Assembly (NCBI GenBank): GCA_963843535.1
Contig: CAWJKU010000003.1
Location: 124,001 to 188,000, forward strand
Source: CAVUNY01 sp963843535
GTDB taxonomy: Bacteria > Chloroflexota > Anaerolineae > Anaerolineales > Anaerolineaceae
Direction of reading: 5' to 3'
DNA length: 64,000 bases
The stretch's first letter is position 1, and every line of letters begins with the position of its first letter. The notes beneath the pieces are model-generated. The model made no database searches. It had not been told where the DNA came from and was given only the letters and a program-made list of their open reading frames with translations. Below, one piece after another: positions 17,892-27,394 of the stretch. The translations under genes were made by a program, and so were the position numbers.

Positions 17892-18863
17892 TCAGGGTTT
17901 GGGAAAAACCGAATCATAATCATCGTTATTAATTCCCAATCCATCCAGCAGCATGCGGATCGTGTTGTAATGGACATGTTCCCAGGCGGATGGGCTGGAA
18001 TTGGCGTTATGACTCGCCAGCATCACATTATTCATTTTGAGTAAGGGAGAGTCTTTAGGCAAAGGCTCAACTTCAAAAACATCCAGCGCTGCGCCGCCAA
18101 TCCACCGGTCCTGCAGCGCCGCGATTAGCGCCTGCTCGTCCACAATCGGCCCCCGTGCGGTATTGATCAACACCGCATCTTTTTTCATCCAGCTCAACGT
18201 TTCCGTATTGATTAAGTGGAAGCTGGTGGGGTTAAGATCGCAATTCACGCTCACAAAATCCGCGCGTTCTAACAGGCGTTCCAACGTGGTCATTTCCAGC
18301 CCATTTTCGATGACAAAATCTGTAGCGATCGAAATAATGTCCGTTCCCATCATTTTCATCCCAAACGCACGCGCCCGCCGGATCACGGCCTTACCCACAT
18401 TCCCTACCCCGATCACACCTAATGTGCTCTCGCTGAGCGACCTTCCAGGAATTTTTCCCCACAAACCGGATTTCACTGCCTGATCCATCCAGGGCAGTTT
18501 CCTGGCAAAAGTAAGAATGTAACCCATCACTGAATCCGACACGGGTAAGGTGAATGCATTGGGTGTGTTGCACACTTTCACACCTAATTTTGCCGCGGCC
18601 TTGCTGTCGATCGAATCGATTCCCGTGCCCCATTTGGAAATCACCTTTAACCTGGGAAGACAGGCTTTGATCACATTTTGGGTATAACGATCGTCTCCGC
18701 ACAATGTCCCATCGAATTTTCCGGCAAACGCCAGAATCTCTTCCTCGGACATACGCTCATGTACCTCTGGGAGAATAATATCGATTCCATAATGATTAAA
18801 AACCGGTTGAAAACGACCCATCAAGTTGTTCAAGTAGGGAGCGGTAACCAGCACAGTTGGCAT
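17892..18863 (-). CDS. D-isomer-specific 2-hydroxyacid dehydrogenase (phosphoglycerate dehydrogenase-like)
   Basis: A 323-residue member of the D-2-hydroxyacid dehydrogenase family. The Rossmann signature is GVIGVGNVGKAVIRRARAFG near 149-168, with NTARGPIVDEQALIAAL near 234-250 (catalytic Arg, then the Asp/Glu region). The catalytic His is in LASHNANSS near 285, an unusual context since most members read PH-x-G/A. No ACT domain is present. It lies 3 bases from the NeuA-like gene and probably makes or uses an acidic sugar precursor; serine synthesis is a less likely role here. The ribosome site is AGAAGG. Confidence 0.82.
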   Translation of the reverse strand: MPTVLVTAPYLNNLMGRFQPVFNHYGIDIILPEVHERMSEEEILAFAGKFDGTLCGDDRYTQNVIKACLPRLKVISKWGTGIDSIDSKAAAKLGVKVCNTPNAFTLPVSDSVMGYILTFARKLPWMDQAVKSGLWGKIPGRSLSESTLGVIGVGNVGKAVIRRARAFGMKMMGTDIISIATDFVIENGLEMTTLERLLERADFVSVNCDLNPTSFHLINTETLSWMKKDAVLINTARGPIVDEQALIAALQDRWIGGAALDVFEVEPLPKDSPLLKMNNVMLASHNANSSPSAWEHVHYNTIRMLLDGLGINNDDYDSVFPKP

Positions 18864-18866
18864 TGC

Positions 18867-19544
18867 TTAAACCTTCTTTTTTTGTTGATATAAAAATTCC
18901 GCGATCAAGAAATCCAGCTCTTCATCAATATCGCGCGCTTCCGCCGCGTCAATTTCAAACAGGTACGGCCGTTCGCCCAGGCGGTTACGTCTGGCTTCGA
19001 GCGTCGCGCGGGTAAAAATATAAAGGCATGAATTTTCCTCATATACCGGCGGCAGGTCCTGGGTGCGCAGCAGGATCGCCGGGTTATGGTTGATCGCTCG
19101 CCCGAGCTCATCCCATAGACGGGTTTGCAGCCTGGTTACGGAAAACAGCGAATCATACGCTGGAAAAAGATCCAGCAAAGTTCGAATAGCTTTTGAGACC
19201 GTTTCAGGGAGCAGCAGCGGGTTGGTGGTATGCGTCTGAAGATACAGGTCAGCAGGTACGATGGAAGTATCGTGCATCAATATCTCATTCATGGGCACGG
19301 TATCGGCTCGCAGATGTTCCGGACGGTCAATCAACACCACCGATGGGAATAACTGCCGGCATCCATCCAAAACCACCGGACTGTCGGTATCCACCACCAC
19401 CTGGCTGATTTCCGGACAGGCCAGCAGAGTTCTTATAATGTGTTGGTAAAGGGGCATACCTGCCAGTGGGCGGTAGTTCTTCCCCGGCACTCGCACCGAA
19501 TGGTGGCGCATCGGCACCAGGGCTACGATTGTTTGCGGTTTCAT
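18867..19544 (-). CDS. Acylneuraminate cytidylyltransferase family protein
   Basis: The start is the ATG at 19544 (MKPQTIVALVPMR) with AAGGA upstream; a GTG at 19565 would overlap the previous gene. The protein has about 225 residues. The N-terminal VALVPMRHHSVRVPGKNYRPLAG resembles the CTP-binding loop of NeuA/KdsB enzymes (usual form IPAR..S..LPGKN), with a changed PMR-HHS. Later TDSPVV and LQTHTTNPLL match the family's LQPTSPLR region. It probably activates a 3-deoxy acidic sugar with CMP. This is one of three cytidylyltransferase-type genes in the locus, between a hydroxyacid dehydrogenase and a KpsC-like gene. The substrate is unknown. Confidence 0.78.
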   Translation of the reverse strand: MKPQTIVALVPMRHHSVRVPGKNYRPLAGMPLYQHIIRTLLACPEISQVVVDTDSPVVLDGCRQLFPSVVLIDRPEHLRADTVPMNEILMHDTSIVPADLYLQTHTTNPLLLPETVSKAIRTLLDLFPAYDSLFSVTRLQTRLWDELGRAINHNPAILLRTQDLPPVYEENSCLYIFTRATLEARRNRLGERPYLFEIDAAEARDIDEELDFLIAEFLYQQKKKV

Positions 19545-19561
19545 CTCATTTTCCTTTCCAA

Positions 19562-21169
19562 TCACCCTTCCAGCAGGAATGAGCCGTCATTCTGAATTCC
19601 TTCCACTATCGCTGCGACCGCAGGCGAACGAGCTGGGGTCAGATCTTTCAGATCAAAATTCTTAAAGCGGACGTATCCCCGCCTGATTTCGTCTTCTTCG
19701 ATGAATTCACCAAATGGTAAAGAGGATTTAAAAAGCTGGTAATACAAAAATCTGCGTGCGTTTACCCGGTGCTCCGGCGGCGGCACTGCTTTTTCTACCG
19801 CCAGGAATTCTTCAGCGAGGCGATTAAATTCAACAGTTGTGGTTGGAAAGTATACCGTGGGGATCTGCGTGAACCGCGCTTTACCGGCGCACAGCACAGC
19901 TGCTCCCATCAGCGAGGCTTCCAAACCGATGGTCGAGTTATATACCATGACGAATTTCGAACGCTGGATCAGCTCATAAGAACTGAAATACTCTCGTGAA
20001 TCGACGAATAGAACGTTTGGCAGTTTATTCACTTCATTGCGCCTGACCCACATCAGCACGCTCTCCTGGCTTTCCTTGCCAGGCCGGGTTTCATCCGGAT
20101 GGGCGCGAATCACGAAATAGGTCTCCGGATGAGCGCGTATCATCGCCAGCACCGCATCCAGCCAGGCAAACATCTGCGGAAACACCACATTGGCATGGCC
20201 CTGGCTGGTATCAAAAACCACGTTGGTGAAAACCGGCACAACCTGCTTGAATTGAGAAAGCGTATTCAAAAAATCCGCGTCCAGGTTCTTCATCTCCGGC
20301 CAAAAACGGATCCCAGCCATGGAAAAATTTCCCTGGAAGCGCTGCTCCAAATATTCGTCCAGCTGCTGCTCTTGAGAAGGCGAGAGTTTAAAATCTACCG
20401 GAATATCGATTGGATAAGCCGTCGCCTCGCCCGTGGTGAAAAAAGCAGCATTCGGCTGCAAGGCGACTTCGTGGGTGACTACCGGAATGCCCCGCTTTTG
20501 GGCCACCCAACGCACTGCAGCCTCAGGAAAGAACATGCCGTTAAATACGACTACCTTCATCGGCTTGACTTCTTCCAGCAGCTTATTGAATTCTTCCACG
20601 ATATGCCAGGCAGCCAGAATATACTGGCGCAGCAGGTAGCGGGTATTTTCGTCGCCTTCCAGGGTATGCCGGCGCAGCACCCAACGGATCGATGGCAGCA
20701 CAATTTCCCCCAAAGGCATGCCCTGGCGGCGGTATTTAATCAATTCGGAAAGCGATAACCGGGCAATGATCCTGGAGAGATCCGCATCCGGCTCATTCTT
20801 GAACCAGCGGGTAAAGACGCCCTTATAAGCCTGGCGGGATTGATGGATGCAGGCTTTGCAGGGTGGAGGATTGCCGGGTTTCTCGCGGTCAGTCCCCAAC
20901 ACGCAGGGGCTCATCCCAGAATGGCAAACAAATTGGACCACTGGCGTACCTGCCAGGCGCAGCGCCCAGGATGCCAGTAAAGAAAAGGCGGCATTCAGGC
21001 TCAATCCCTGCAAACGGGTCGAAGCATTAAAGAAAATAACCGGCCTTGTCTTTGGATCTGGCTCTTGCTGCTCAACAGCCAGCGCCAGGTTCTGCAAACG
21101 GCTGTTGTGCACGCGTTGTTTTATACGCCACTGCACCGCCCACGACACCTTGCTCAGAATCGGGACCAT
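19562..21169 (-). CDS. KpsC/CDP-glycerol transferase-like capsule biosynthesis protein
   Basis: A 535-residue protein without membrane helices. The C-terminal half has a GT-B-like retaining pattern: YFVIRAHPDETRPGKESQES, NVLFVDSREYFSSYELIQRS and VMVYNSTIGLEASLMGAAVL, as in Kps-type Kdo transferases and CDP-glycerol:poly(glycerophosphate) transferases. The N-terminal domain carries a Cys cluster (CHSGMSPCVLG, CKAC near 87-113), unusual for those families and possibly metal binding. The ATG at 21169 has AGGAGCAGG upstream. It follows NeuB1 and precedes the NeuA-like gene, so it may transfer the CMP-activated acid. Related genes are at 25919 and 37467. Confidence 0.65.
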   Translation of the reverse strand: MVPILSKVSWAVQWRIKQRVHNSRLQNLALAVEQQEPDPKTRPVIFFNASTRLQGLSLNAAFSLLASWALRLAGTPVVQFVCHSGMSPCVLGTDREKPGNPPPCKACIHQSRQAYKGVFTRWFKNEPDADLSRIIARLSLSELIKYRRQGMPLGEIVLPSIRWVLRRHTLEGDENTRYLLRQYILAAWHIVEEFNKLLEEVKPMKVVVFNGMFFPEAAVRWVAQKRGIPVVTHEVALQPNAAFFTTGEATAYPIDIPVDFKLSPSQEQQLDEYLEQRFQGNFSMAGIRFWPEMKNLDADFLNTLSQFKQVVPVFTNVVFDTSQGHANVVFPQMFAWLDAVLAMIRAHPETYFVIRAHPDETRPGKESQESVLMWVRRNEVNKLPNVLFVDSREYFSSYELIQRSKFVMVYNSTIGLEASLMGAAVLCAGKARFTQIPTVYFPTTTVEFNRLAEEFLAVEKAVPPPEHRVNARRFLYYQLFKSSLPFGEFIEEDEIRRGYVRFKNFDLKDLTPARSPAVAAIVEGIQNDGSFLLEG

Positions 21170-21176
21170 CCTGCTC

Positions 21177-22052
21177 CTACCCGGTCACGCGGCGCAGTTT
21201 TTTTAAGGATGGCAACTCGCTGTCATAAACCTTCTTTACCCCATCTCCCAGCGATTCCTCGGTCACCCGGATATATTTAACCAGGCGCTCAAACCCGCCC
21301 GGTTCAACCGAAGCTGCCTGGTCACCGCCCCACATAGCCCGGTCCAGGGTGATGTGCCTTTCGACCAGGCACGCACCCAGCGCAACGGCGATCACCGAAG
21401 GTATCAGGCCCACCTCATGTCCGGAATATCCGATTGGAAAGGAAAACTTTTCTCGCAGGGTATTGATCATTTGCAGATTTAATTCATTCGGCTCGCACGG
21501 GTAGGTACTGGTGGCGTGCGTGATCATCATATTATGGATATCGAGCTGGTTAACCGCTGTTTCGATCTGCTGCAGGGTGGACATCCCGGTGGATAAGATC
21601 ACCGGGCGCCCGGTTGAGCGCAATTTTCTCAGCAGTCCATCGTCGGTTAAGGAAGCCGATGGCACCTTATAACACACCGGGTCGAATTGTTCGATAAAAT
21701 CCACTGACGGTTCATCCCATACGGATGCGAACCAATTAATCCCGTTTTCCTTACAGTAGCGGTTAATTTCGTGATATTGGTCTTGTGAAAATTCGACTTT
21801 ATACCGGTAATCCAGGTAGGGGATGTAACCCCACGGGGTTTCCCGCATCACGCCTCTTTGTTCTGGCGGAACACACAACTCCGGCGTCCGTTTTTGAAAT
21901 TTGACGGCGTCCACCCCGGCATGTCTGGCCGCATCGATCAAGCGCTTGGCAATCTCGATACTGCCGTTGTGGTTGATGCCAATTTCCGCCACCACGTATG
22001 TGGGGTGACCATCCCCTACCATCCTGTCGCCAATCTTCAGCTCTCGTGTCAT
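21177..22052 (-). CDS. N-acetylneuraminate synthase family protein, without SAF domain
   Basis: A 291-residue NeuB-type PEP-condensing synthase. TIM-barrel signatures are VAEIGINHNGSIEIAKRLID near 20-40, DAVKFQKR near 50, STGMST near 155 and HATSTYPCEPNELNL near 179; YSGHEVG and VERHITLDR give the metal-binding histidines. The C-terminal antifreeze-like (SAF) domain of NeuB, LegI and PseI is absent: the chain ends after ELPSLKKLRRV. It should join PEP to a hexose derivative or hexosamine phosphate to form a nonulosonate. With the NeuA-phosphatase fusion upstream it forms a plausible synthesis unit. The ribosome site is AAGGAGACAGGT. Confidence 0.85.
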   Translation of the reverse strand: MTRELKIGDRMVGDGHPTYVVAEIGINHNGSIEIAKRLIDAARHAGVDAVKFQKRTPELCVPPEQRGVMRETPWGYIPYLDYRYKVEFSQDQYHEINRYCKENGINWFASVWDEPSVDFIEQFDPVCYKVPSASLTDDGLLRKLRSTGRPVILSTGMSTLQQIETAVNQLDIHNMMITHATSTYPCEPNELNLQMINTLREKFSFPIGYSGHEVGLIPSVIAVALGACLVERHITLDRAMWGGDQAASVEPGGFERLVKYIRVTEESLGDGVKKVYDSELPSLKKLRRVTG

Positions 22053-22148
22053 ACCTGTCTCCTTAAATCCGAAGGGTTCTGCACCTATCTTCAGAACTGT
22101 TTTGGACTATATTTAGATACTGCTTTTTTTCCATGCTAAATCCATTTA

Positions 22149-22646
22149 TCAGGTGGTCTTCGCGCTTCCCTGCGCCATCCAATCTCGGTAATTGGCCTGC
22201 ATTTGCTGAATGTGTTCTGGAATATGCCGTTCGTAAATATCCAACCAATCGTCCAGGGTCATCGCCCCGCTCTCGGAATGAAAAGCCGTATTGGACCAAA
22301 CCGATTCTGGCTGGTTTTTAATGAGGGTGAACGATTTTAGCCGCAGCCATTTGAACAATTCCAATGCATCCTGTGTGCTCTGGGTGTGATAGTCTAAAAC
22401 ACGCGCCCACTTTTCTTCATCATATCCTAAAATTGTGCTCCCAGGTTCGGCAATAAACCGCCGGCACCGCAGGTAGCTGTTGGCTTCACTGTCCGCGATA
22501 TGAACGATAATTTCATGGATCGTCCACCGTTCAGCCGCGGGTCTGTACTGCCACATCGCTGTGGGAAATTCTTTCACGGCTGAAACCAGCTGCTCGTAAG
22601 CCTTTCCATACGACTCGATTTTCTGATGACGCTCATCCAGATTCAT
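22149..22646 (-). CDS. DinB-like metal-dependent protein
   Basis: A 165-residue four-helix-bundle protein. Metal-ligand histidines expected of the DinB/YfiT superfamily appear in WTIHEIIVHIADSE near residue 47 and in YERHIPEHIQQM near 148. Opening LVSAVKEFPTAMWQYRPAAERW matches the common DinB start (P..W..RP....W). Members act as thiol-dependent transferases, hydrolases or stress proteins. Nothing ties it to glycan synthesis, though it is read in the same direction. GGAGCAAATAC precedes the ATG. Confidence 0.82.
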   Translation of the reverse strand: MNLDERHQKIESYGKAYEQLVSAVKEFPTAMWQYRPAAERWTIHEIIVHIADSEANSYLRCRRFIAEPGSTILGYDEEKWARVLDYHTQSTQDALELFKWLRLKSFTLIKNQPESVWSNTAFHSESGAMTLDDWLDIYERHIPEHIQQMQANYRDWMAQGSAKTT

Positions 22647-22697
22647 GTATTTGCTCCATTTTTACTACTACCGATAAAGTGATCCAGGATCGATCAA

Positions 22698-23931
22698 TTA
22701 GCGATTATAACGCGCCAGAAGCATGTCGCACAATTCTCGCACCGCGCCTCGCCCACCTTCTCTACGCAGGATAATATCTGCTTCGAACAGTACCTGAGGT
22801 TGGGCATCCGCCGGGGCAACCGCACAGGCAGCCAGAGGAAAACATGGCAAATCATTGGTATCGTTGCCCATGTAAATCACTTCTGCCGGGTCGATCCCTT
22901 TTTCAGCGAGCAGATTTCGTAAAGCTGCGGCTTTATCGTCCACCGCTTGCAGCATGGGCACGTTCATTTTCCGGCAGCGCGCCGCCACCACCGGGTTGGT
23001 CTCCTTTGAGATCACAAAGGCTTGAATAGCAGATCGGTCGCGGAGAATATCCAATCCAAGGCTGTCGCTGCGGTTGGCAGCAACCATCTCACGCCCATCT
23101 GCGTCCACCCACACCCGGTTATCCGTCATCACCCCATCGAAATCAAATACAATCAGGCTCACTTTCTCCGGCAGCGGGCGGCGCTTATGCCCCGGATGGA
23201 CCATATCCAGCCCGGTATTGTAGATCAACCACTCCGTCTTATTCAGGTCCAGCAAACTATCGATATCCACGGCGTAGCGCGGGTCAATCATCAGCGCCAG
23301 CATCTGCCCGCCGCTCATCGAATCTTGCTCCAGGATTACGTTCGGACGAATGGCGTCGATATGCCCGGTTTGCCAGAAGGTTGGGGGCAGAGATTGGCGA
23401 GGCGCGTTGTAAGGTTCCGCGATACCTTGAACATCAATCAGATTACGCATGACGTGGGTTTCGGGATCTACCCGCCACATCTTATGCGGGTTTTGCCCGG
23501 ACGGCACCAATCCGCGGACTGAAGTAGCGGCTGGATTTTCTAACAGCAGATGCACGGCATCATCTACCAGTGAAGGCGGCCGGATCGGAGAAGTGGGCCG
23601 CAGCTGCACCACCACATCCGGCCGATAAGCATTCGTGTTCCGCCAGCCAGTGCAAGGCATGTTGAAAGGCCGGCAGGTCAAGGGAATTATCCTGGGCGTA
23701 TTCTGCCGGGCGAAGAAATGGGACCTCCGCCCCATATGTACGCGCAACTGCCGCTATCTCCTCGTCGTCGGTGGATATGATGGTGCGCGTGACGGAATTT
23801 GCTTGCAGCGCAGCCGCAATACTATACGCAATCAGGGGATGTCCTGCCAGGCTGCGGATATTCTTCCGCGGCAGACCCTTCGAACCTCCCCGCGCAGGGA
23901 TAATAGCCAGCACCTCTGGACGATTTACCAT
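22698..23931 (-). pseudogene. CMP-nonulosonate cytidylyltransferase fused to KdsC-like HAD phosphatase, frame interrupted once
   Basis: The N-terminal part (from the ATG at 23931) has the CTP loop AIIPARGGSKGLPRKNIR and STDDEEIA. The frame then switches near 23635-23629 (LAEHE to AYRPDVVVQLRPTSPIRP, +1), after which the family signature LRPTSPIRPP and GHIDAIR continue to a second domain. That domain reads IVFDFDGVMTDNRVWVDADG, VISKETNPVVAARC and YMGNDTNDLPCF, a KdsC-type HAD phosphatase with both Asp of DxDGVxTD. Removing one base gives one protein of about 410 residues. The same pair of domains occurs in animal CMP-sialate synthetase. It would dephosphorylate and activate a nonulosonate, next to NeuB1. 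Its start overlaps the SDR stop by seven bases. Confidence 0.82.
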
Positions 23932-24749
23932 GCCGTCCAGCCCCCGTCGACTACAACATTCGACCCGGTCATGTACGAGGAGGCCTCGGATGCCAGGAAC
24001 AACAAAGCCCCGTTCATCTCATCCTTGTTTGCCATGCGCCCCAGAACCGTCCGGGAGGAATAATTTTGCACAAAAATCTCGTCGTGCTGGTTAAACACGC
24101 CGCCTGGTGTGAGGGCATTGGCTCGGATCTTTGTCCCGGCATAATAAGTCGCCAGATAGCGCACCAGGCCCAAAACACCGGCTTTCGTGACCGAGTAATA
24201 GACGGGTTTGAAGGGTTGGGTCTCTTGACCTGGTCTTCGATAAATCCGCTGGTCTGGGCCCGCTAGACCATAAGTGGAACAAATGAATATCATGGAGCCG
24301 CTGCCCTGCGCCAGCATTGGTCTGGAGGCTGCCTGGGCGCTTAAGAATAATCCGGTCAGGTTCACATCCAGCGCCTGTTTCCACTGGTCCAATGGATAGT
24401 CTTCAAATTTGCCCCCACCGCGCACGGTAGAGCCCGGATCCACCTTTGGATCCAGCGCTGCGCTGCAAACCAGGACGTCCAACCTGCCGTAGGCCTGTAA
24501 ACAGGTCTCAACCATCGATTGGGTAGAATCTGGCCTGGTTACATCCACCTTTACGCCGGTTGCGCTCCCGCCAGCACGGCAAATTTCTTCAGCCGTGCTC
24601 GCGGCAAGCTCGCCATTAAGATCGGCAGCCACCACATTGGCCCCGGCCTGGGCCAGTGTTTTGCAAAATTCCTTTCCCAGCAGGCCGCCCCCACCGGTTA
24701 CAACTGCCGATTGACCTTTCAAGCTGAACTTCTGCATGATATCGCTCAT
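23925..24749 (-). CDS. Short-chain dehydrogenase/reductase of the glycan locus
   Basis: A 274-residue SDR. It has VVTGGGGLLGKEFCK (cofactor motif near 16-24), DLNGE after strand 2 (Asp, suggesting NAD), VCSAALDP near 96 (unusual for the NNAG motif), Ser in IFICSTYG, and YYSVTKAG with catalytic Tyr and Lys. An extra segment (DQRIYRRPGQETQPFKP) before the Tyr matches SDRs found beside NeuA/NeuB genes. It probably modifies a nonulosonate or its precursor. Its stop overlaps the start of the cytidylyltransferase-phosphatase gene. AAGGATCAGGT precedes the ATG. Confidence 0.85.
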   Translation of the reverse strand: MSDIMQKFSLKGQSAVVTGGGGLLGKEFCKTLAQAGANVVAADLNGELAASTAEEICRAGGSATGVKVDVTRPDSTQSMVETCLQAYGRLDVLVCSAALDPKVDPGSTVRGGGKFEDYPLDQWKQALDVNLTGLFLSAQAASRPMLAQGSGSMIFICSTYGLAGPDQRIYRRPGQETQPFKPVYYSVTKAGVLGLVRYLATYYAGTKIRANALTPGGVFNQHDEIFVQNYSSRTVLGRMANKDEMNGALLFLASEASSYMTGSNVVVDGGWTAW

Positions 24750-24782
24750 ACCTGATCCTTCATCCCTGTTGTGGGTTAAAAG

Positions 24783-25771
24783 CTAAAAATGGATTTGGGT
24801 GCCGCTTTGCGCAGATTGATGCGCACACAGCGCCAGGCGCAGCGCCCAGGCGCCATCCGATAAGGTGCACGCCGGATTTTCCAACCCCTCAATCACCCTG
24901 ATAAAATGGCGCAGCTCGTCGAGAAACAAATCATTCCGGTCAAAACCGGGTGGCGGAGAAATATTTTCCCAACGGTCGTCAGCTGCCTGGTACAGGCTGG
25001 CGCTGCCTGTTGAGTTATCCCATTGGATCATCCCGCCCGTTCCCGTAATTTGCAGCGTGTGCCCGGCAGGGCGCTGTAAATAATCCACGTGGACTGTGCC
25101 TGCCGCCCCACCTTTAAAACTGCAGGCCGATTTCCGCGCTGTCGGCAACCTCGATGCCCAGATCGCCTAATGTGCCGGTAAAAGCCCACAAAGATTGGAC
25201 GTCGCCCAATAACCAGCGCAGGTAATCCAGGGGATGGGTAAGCGTTAAAACAACCCCCCCACCCAGTTCGGTGCGGGCAGCATAACTTTTTTTATAATCT
25301 TCCCACGGATGCCAGTTGGGCAGGTATTCACCCCAATGGGCTCGAAAAGAATACGGTTTGCCGATTACGCCGTCGATCCAACCAGGCCTTTACATGGCGG
25401 AGAACAGGGTGGTAGCGAAATTGAAAGCCAACCAGCAGCTGGCCTTTCCCTCCGGCCATGGCCGCCCGCAGATGATCCACCTGGCTCAGAGAATCGGCGA
25501 TCGGTTTCTCCATCAAGATGTGGCAGCCGGCTTCAGCCGCAGGTATCGCTATCTCCATGTGCAGAGCGGTCGGGTTTGCGATGATGACTGCATCCGGATG
25601 GTGGGCAAGCGCGCGATCGAGACTGGTCTCGACCGGCACGCCTGCTGTTTCGTCATCGGGCAGGGTGCTGTGGTGTGTCCTGTAAAGCAGGAGATCATTC
25701 TCACCCAATGCACGCAAGTTGCGTAAATGCCGCCTGCCGATTGAGCCAAAACCCGCGATTAAAAATCTCAT
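24783..25771 (-). pseudogene. Gfo/Idh/MocA family sugar oxidoreductase, frame interrupted twice
   Basis: The N-terminal part (25771-about 25380) has the Rossmann start FLIAGFGSIGRRHLRNLRAL and the family signature HILMEKPIADS (catalytic Lys near 93). Near 25385-25378 the frame moves +1 into GKPYSFRAHWGEYLPNWHPW..DYKKSYAARTELGGGVVLTLTHPLDY (split here; key motif LGGGV..L.HPLD). Near 25119-25116, a T4 run on the minus strand, it moves +1 again into KGGAAGTVHVDYLQRPAG. The rebuilt protein is about 328 residues, full length for the family. No stop substitution is seen apart from the slips. It probably oxidises or reduces a nucleotide sugar or acid with NAD(P). Confidence 0.8.
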
Positions 25772-25802
25772 GAATCTCCAGTTTTCTTATATGATGTTTT
25801 GG

Positions 25803-25847
25803 GGGAGTTTTTTTGGAAATTGCTTCGCAATTTCCAAAAAAACTCCC
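25803..25847. repeat. Perfect 45-base palindrome (21-bp stem, TTC loop)
   Basis: Arm 25803-25823 (GGGAGTTTTTTTGG followed by AAATTGC) is exactly complementary to 25827-25847, with loop TTC. It lies between the glycosyltransferase ending at 25919 and the Gfo/Idh start at 25771, all on the minus strand. The T7/A7 tract inside the stem is atypical of an intrinsic terminator, so it may be a REP-like element or an attenuating mRNA structure. Confidence 0.75.
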
Positions 25848-25918
25848 AACCATCGTATTGCGTCGCCGCCGTCAGGCCGAACGGCTTTTCCGTATTCAAC
25901 CGCAGCATTACACCTAGA

Positions 25919-27358
25919 TCACCTTACCACGGATAAAAGGTAAGCCCCGGTTCGTTTTCCAGCGCTGCCATCTGTGAAAGTAACTTCATCCCGAACAAAT
26001 TTCTCCCGCGCTTCTGCATCCTGCTGTGGATTCTGTAAATAAGCATTAACAGCTGTCCGCAGCTCATCTTCAGTAAAGGCCACCTTGCCGGCATTTGCCC
26101 AACGGAAACGCTGGTGGGTCGGCCATTCACCAATTTCTCGCAGCGAAAGCGAAAACTTGCCGGGGGTATTCCATCCACCGGGTACATCCATGCACACGCT
26201 GATAATCGGCCGTCCGTGGATCGCGGTCTCTACCACCATGGTGGAGTAAACGGTGAGAAAGATATCCGAATATGCCATCATGGAAGCCTTTTCAGGCATA
26301 TCCTCACCCGAATAATAGCCCAGCTCTCCGCCCAGCGGTACCGGCTCAACCAGGTGGACATGCGGCAGCTCACGCACCAGTTTACGGATCTGTTCAGCTT
26401 CGCCTTCGTAAAGCGAACCTTTTTGAAAATGATTGGGGTGCAGGCGGATCAGCAGCTGGCAGGGTTCAGACAGGCCGTCGCTCGCCACCATGCGCGCCAG
26501 GGTCTCCACGTTGCGGATGTTAGGAGAAAAGGTCACAAAACTGCAGGCGTACGAAAGCAGCTTACGCTGCGGATCAAGCTGGTGCAGGGCATAATACTCG
26601 TCTTTTGACATCAACCAGGTCTTGCGGAAATAACCGTCATAGGTCGGAATACCCCCGATATTGACCTGATCCGGCTGCCAATCAGAACCTAACACCAGCT
26701 CGCGTTTCTGAATTTCGGACCAGCAGTTGATGAACTGCACCGGCGCGCCGGGCAGGCGATAACTGGAAGGATTGTCCCAGCCAACGATCACCGCGCCTGT
26801 GCGGATTCCGCGCTGCGCCGCCTCGCGCAACACATACCGGTCAAAACGCCAACCGGGCGTACTGGCGACTACCGCTTTGGGTTGGTACCGGTCGAATAAA
26901 TCACCGTAAATGGATGGAGTAAATCTTTGCTGGGCGCTTGCCAGCAGGCGGCGAGCCGTTCGATTCTTGCGTAAAACCGCGACAGCCAGCCGGATAAAGG
27001 GCATCAACACCTTACCTCCGCGCGATGTTTCATACTGCATCTGGCGCAAATGCCCGTTCATCGCCTCGCAGTTTATCCGGTCCGATCCGCCCATCCAGCG
27101 TAAAAAATGCAGCCAATACTGAAGGCTGTGCGCCGTGGTATCAAAATAGCGGCGCGCGCTGTTCAATCTCAACCCTTCAACATGTAATCCGGGCTGACCA
27201 AATTTTTGGCTGATCTGGTCTTTCAGACCGTCATCGGTCAAAACGACAACCTCCACCCCACCGTCCAGCAGGGCAGGCAGCACATCCGATTGCAGAAAAT
27301 ACACGATTGCCAGGCCGTGATCGGCGACGACCATTAAACGCGTTGGAGGTAAGGTCAT
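25919..27358 (-). CDS. Probable GT-B glycosyl-/glycerophosphotransferase of surface glycan synthesis
   Basis: A 479-residue soluble protein. It starts LMVVADHGLAIVYFLQSDVLPALL, has a central STPGWRFDRYVLREAAQRGI and VIVGWDNPSSY, and ends with MMAYSDIFLTVYSTMVVETAIHGRPIISV (quoted partly: SDIFLTVYSTMVVETAI). The last motif is the donor-binding element of the CDP-glycerol transferase/KpsC-like GT-B group; RLHPNHF is the matching RxHP element. It resembles the proteins at 19562 and 37467 in general plan, though not closely. Donor and acceptor are unknown. The reading frame is intact, unlike its Gfo/Idh neighbour. Confidence 0.62.
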   Translation of the reverse strand: MTLPPTRLMVVADHGLAIVYFLQSDVLPALLDGGVEVVVLTDDGLKDQISQKFGQPGLHVEGLRLNSARRYFDTTAHSLQYWLHFLRWMGGSDRINCEAMNGHLRQMQYETSRGGKVLMPFIRLAVAVLRKNRTARRLLASAQQRFTPSIYGDLFDRYQPKAVVASTPGWRFDRYVLREAAQRGIRTGAVIVGWDNPSSYRLPGAPVQFINCWSEIQKRELVLGSDWQPDQVNIGGIPTYDGYFRKTWLMSKDEYYALHQLDPQRKLLSYACSFVTFSPNIRNVETLARMVASDGLSEPCQLLIRLHPNHFQKGSLYEGEAEQIRKLVRELPHVHLVEPVPLGGELGYYSGEDMPEKASMMAYSDIFLTVYSTMVVETAIHGRPIISVCMDVPGGWNTPGKFSLSLREIGEWPTHQRFRWANAGKVAFTEDELRTAVNAYLQNPQQDAEAREKFVRDEVTFTDGSAGKRTGAYLLSVVR

Positions 27359-27394
27359 TGGGTAAACGCCTGTCCTGTTTCAGGAGAAAGCTTT

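Noticed and set aside
23022..23522. Plus-strand open frame of 166 codons in the cytidylyltransferase region
   Set aside because: It is antisense to the conserved LRPTSPIRP/FDFDGV segments, which establish the minus strand as coding.
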